A stretch of DNA of 19,936 nucleotides, taken from Chloroflexota bacterium. GTDB lineage: Bacteria > Chloroflexota > UBA6077 > JACCZL01. Every line of letters begins with the position of its first letter. The first letter of the stretch is position 1. A program made the translations under genes and the position numbers. Under the pieces are notes generated by a model. It made no database searches and was not told where the DNA came from. It was given only the letters and a program-made list of their open reading frames with translations. Shown one piece after another: positions 18,638 to 19,936 of this stretch. The stretch lies in contig JADLFM010000121.1 of assembly GCA_020845495.1 (NCBI GenBank), positions 1-19,936 on the forward strand. The letters run 5' to 3'.

Positions 18638-19698
18638 GTCGCCTTCCAGTCCTCTGTGCGGATGACTATCCGCCAGTATCCAGGGCCATCCGCAGGAGTG
18701 ATGAAATCCTGACTCTGAATGACGTCGTGCTCATGGTCGGCTCTGACCTCGACCGTCAAACCATGGGAACCCTTGAAGCGACTCCTGCGCATGAGTCTCT
18801 GACCGTACGTCGGATCGAGGGCAAACTGACGATCCGGCAGCTCTGCCTTGATGATGGTGGCGAGTTGCCGCTTCGGCTCTTCCGGGATCGGTAGACGCTC
18901 CAAGAAGCCGTCCACATCGGTCGATGCACCAGTCACTTCAACCGTTATCGCCTGCTGCAGCGATCGATTTTGCTCTGCGGTCAGGTCAGAGCGCACCTGA
19001 CTCTGAGCACCGAGCAGCGTATCGTGGAGCTTCTTGGTGAGCGCCCGGTTGTCGAAGGCGAGGTCGGCGCCCAAGAAGCTGCCGAGAAAGAATCGGGCGA
19101 CTGACAGCGGACTCGAACCGCCGGCCTGTCGATCCAGAATGAGCATGTCGTAGTCATTCGGATCTGGGGGGACTCTGACGAAGGCGCATTTTTGAAGCCT
19201 CTCATCGCTGCCAGGCAATCCGTCTGCCTGTCGATCGATGGTCACGTACTCGACGCCGGCTGCGTCGGTGGTCACGCGCGGGTTGAAGAACTGGGTCTTG
19301 TCGATCTTTAGAAGCGCTAGGTAGCGACTACTGTTGGTCGCCTCCTGGTCTCGATAGAGGCAGACCGCGAGTGCCCCGTCGGAGATTCGACCATCGCCAG
19401 CGATGATCGAGTAGAGTCGCTCAGCGAGTTGTCGCGATGCAGGCAGAAGATCAAGACTGCCAGCCAGGAGGGCCCTACACACGCTCGCTGTACTCCCATC
19501 TTCGAGAGCAACAAAGCGCCCCGCCCGTGCCACCGCGTCATTCAGCGACCGTTTAATATGGCCCGCGAAGAAGGGCGAGGCCTCCGGATTGTCGAGTAGG
19601 GGGAGGCTCCGATCGGAAAGAGTCAACCCTCCGCCGGCCTGTGAACCGAGGATGTGGACGATCGCTTGATCAACCCAGATAGCCGACGGTTGACGCAC
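18634..19698 (-). CDS. 37-kDa nucleoid-associated protein of the NdpA/YejK (NA37) family
   Basis: The 354-residue product is close in length to E. coli YejK (335). It has family-like segments: RYLALLKIDKTQFFNPRVTT, LQKCAFVRVPPDPNDYDMLI, LDRQAGGSSPLSVARFFLG (about 205-225) and FLGADLAFDNRALTKKLHD. NA37 proteins bind the bacterial nucleoid. Homologues also occur beside defence genes, where their role is not known to me. The GTG start at 19698-19696 follows GGGAGG by about 5-7 bases. It is the first gene of a three-gene minus-strand cassette with the membrane protein (4-bp overlap) and the Mrr-like nuclease. Only about 36 bases separate its start from the end of an IS5-like element, so its native promoter may have been displaced. 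Confidence 0.85.
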   Translation of the reverse strand: MRQPSAIWVDQAIVHILGSQAGGGLTLSDRSLPLLDNPEASPFFAGHIKRSLNDAVARAGRFVALEDGSTASVCRALLAGSLDLLPASRQLAERLYSIIAGDGRISDGALAVCLYRDQEATNSSRYLALLKIDKTQFFNPRVTTDAAGVEYVTIDRQADGLPGSDERLQKCAFVRVPPDPNDYDMLILDRQAGGSSPLSVARFFLGSFLGADLAFDNRALTKKLHDTLLGAQSQVRSDLTAEQNRSLQQAITVEVTGASTDVDGFLERLPIPEEPKRQLATIIKAELPDRQFALDPTYGQRLMRRSRFKGSHGLTVEVRADHEHDVIQSQDFITPADGPGYWRIVIRTEDWKAT

Positions 19699-19734
19699 TT
19701 GCCCCTCCCACTGCTCCGACGAAGCAGCGCACTA

Positions 19735-19936
19735 GGGCGTGTCCGGTGATTCTGGTAACTTGTTGAGTGCTGATCATGAGGGTCGAGGGAGTCGATGGTC
19801 GGACGCAGCGAGTTGACGGATGCGGCGTGGGATCAACTGGTGCCGCAGTTGCCGAAGAACGGGCGACGTGGCAAGCAGTGGCGAGATCATCGGACGGTGA
19901 TCAACGCGATCTTGTGGAAGTTGCGGACCGGCGCGC
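19735..19936 (+). mobile_element. IS5-family insertion sequence, left end (cut by window edge)
   Basis: The transposase gene begins at 19795. About 60 bases upstream is GGGCGTGTCCGGTGATTCTG, beginning at 19735, which resembles the terminal inverted repeat of IS5-family (IS427-like) elements. The base before it completes CTA(G), a common IS5-family target. The exact end (19734-19736) cannot be fixed because the right end lies outside the window. Confidence 0.65.
19795..19936 (+). CDS. IS5-family transposase, N-terminal fragment (DUF4096-like)
   Basis: ATG at 19795 opens 47 codons before the window ends. The peptide contains SELTDAAWDQLVPQLP, GRRGKQWRDHRTVINAILWK and LRTGA. This is the helix-turn-helix N-terminal domain (DUF4096/IS5-type) that precedes the DDE catalytic domain in many IS5 and IS427-group transposases. 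AGGGAG lies close upstream of the ATG. Whether the element is intact cannot be judged here. Confidence 0.85.
   Translation, partial: MVGRSELTDAAWDQLVPQLPKNGRRGKQWRDHRTVINAILWKLRTGA

Overview
The window is high-GC bacterial DNA. Its genes are tightly packed, often overlap by 4 bp, and use GTG and TTG starts as well as ATG. No rRNA, tRNA or core housekeeping marker is visible, so I cannot name the organism. The style would suit a Chloroflexota/Thermomicrobia-like or another GC-rich lineage, but that is an impression and not evidence. Most of the window reads as a defence island.

Left block (1-2658, minus strand): five closely spaced genes on one strand. In transcription order they are a 120-residue unknown, a 191-residue unknown with one possible N-terminal membrane helix, a 357-residue coiled-coil protein, a 99-residue unknown, and the first 67 codons of a UvrD/PcrA-type helicase that runs off the window. 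A 13-bp hairpin (2689-2718) lies just upstream of the first gene. A gene-poor stretch (2719-3766) separates this operon from the next block; it holds two doubtful small ORFs and a short inverted repeat near a likely promoter.

Central block (3767-15839, plus strand): a five-gene operon. It encodes a 1195-residue SNF2 helicase with a C-terminal DUF3883 nuclease-like domain; a Schlafen/AlbA_2 plus GHKL-type regulator (COG2865-like); a 163-residue protein of unknown family; a 972-residue DUF1156 adenine-specific DNA methylase; and a 1129-residue DUF499 ATPase with an N-terminal Swt1-type HEPN domain. Helicase, methylase and ATPase together match a known type of defence locus (from memory, Hma in PADLOC). 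The Schlafen-like protein and the small protein are accessories here. The junction between those two genes is unusual: a perfect 52-bp palindrome covers the stop codon of the Schlafen-like gene and is followed by two tiny ORFs with plausible ribosome sites. The middle third of the methylase gene looks less GC-rich than its flanks, as if exchanged by recombination.

Right block (15915-19698, minus strand): three genes that converge on the central operon. They encode a NdpA/YejK (NA37) nucleoid-associated protein, a 567-residue protein with three predicted membrane helices overlapping it by 4 bp, and an Mrr-like PD-(D/E)xK endonuclease. The endonuclease frame is broken by one base in a G5 run at 16750-16754. 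At the right edge an IS5-family element begins about 36 bp upstream of the nucleoid protein start and runs out of the window.

In the simplest reading, the central operon modifies host DNA with the DUF1156 methylase and attacks foreign DNA with the helicase-nuclease and the HEPN-ATPase. The right block would be a second, smaller and possibly undescribed membrane-linked defence cassette. Both functions are inferred from families and context.
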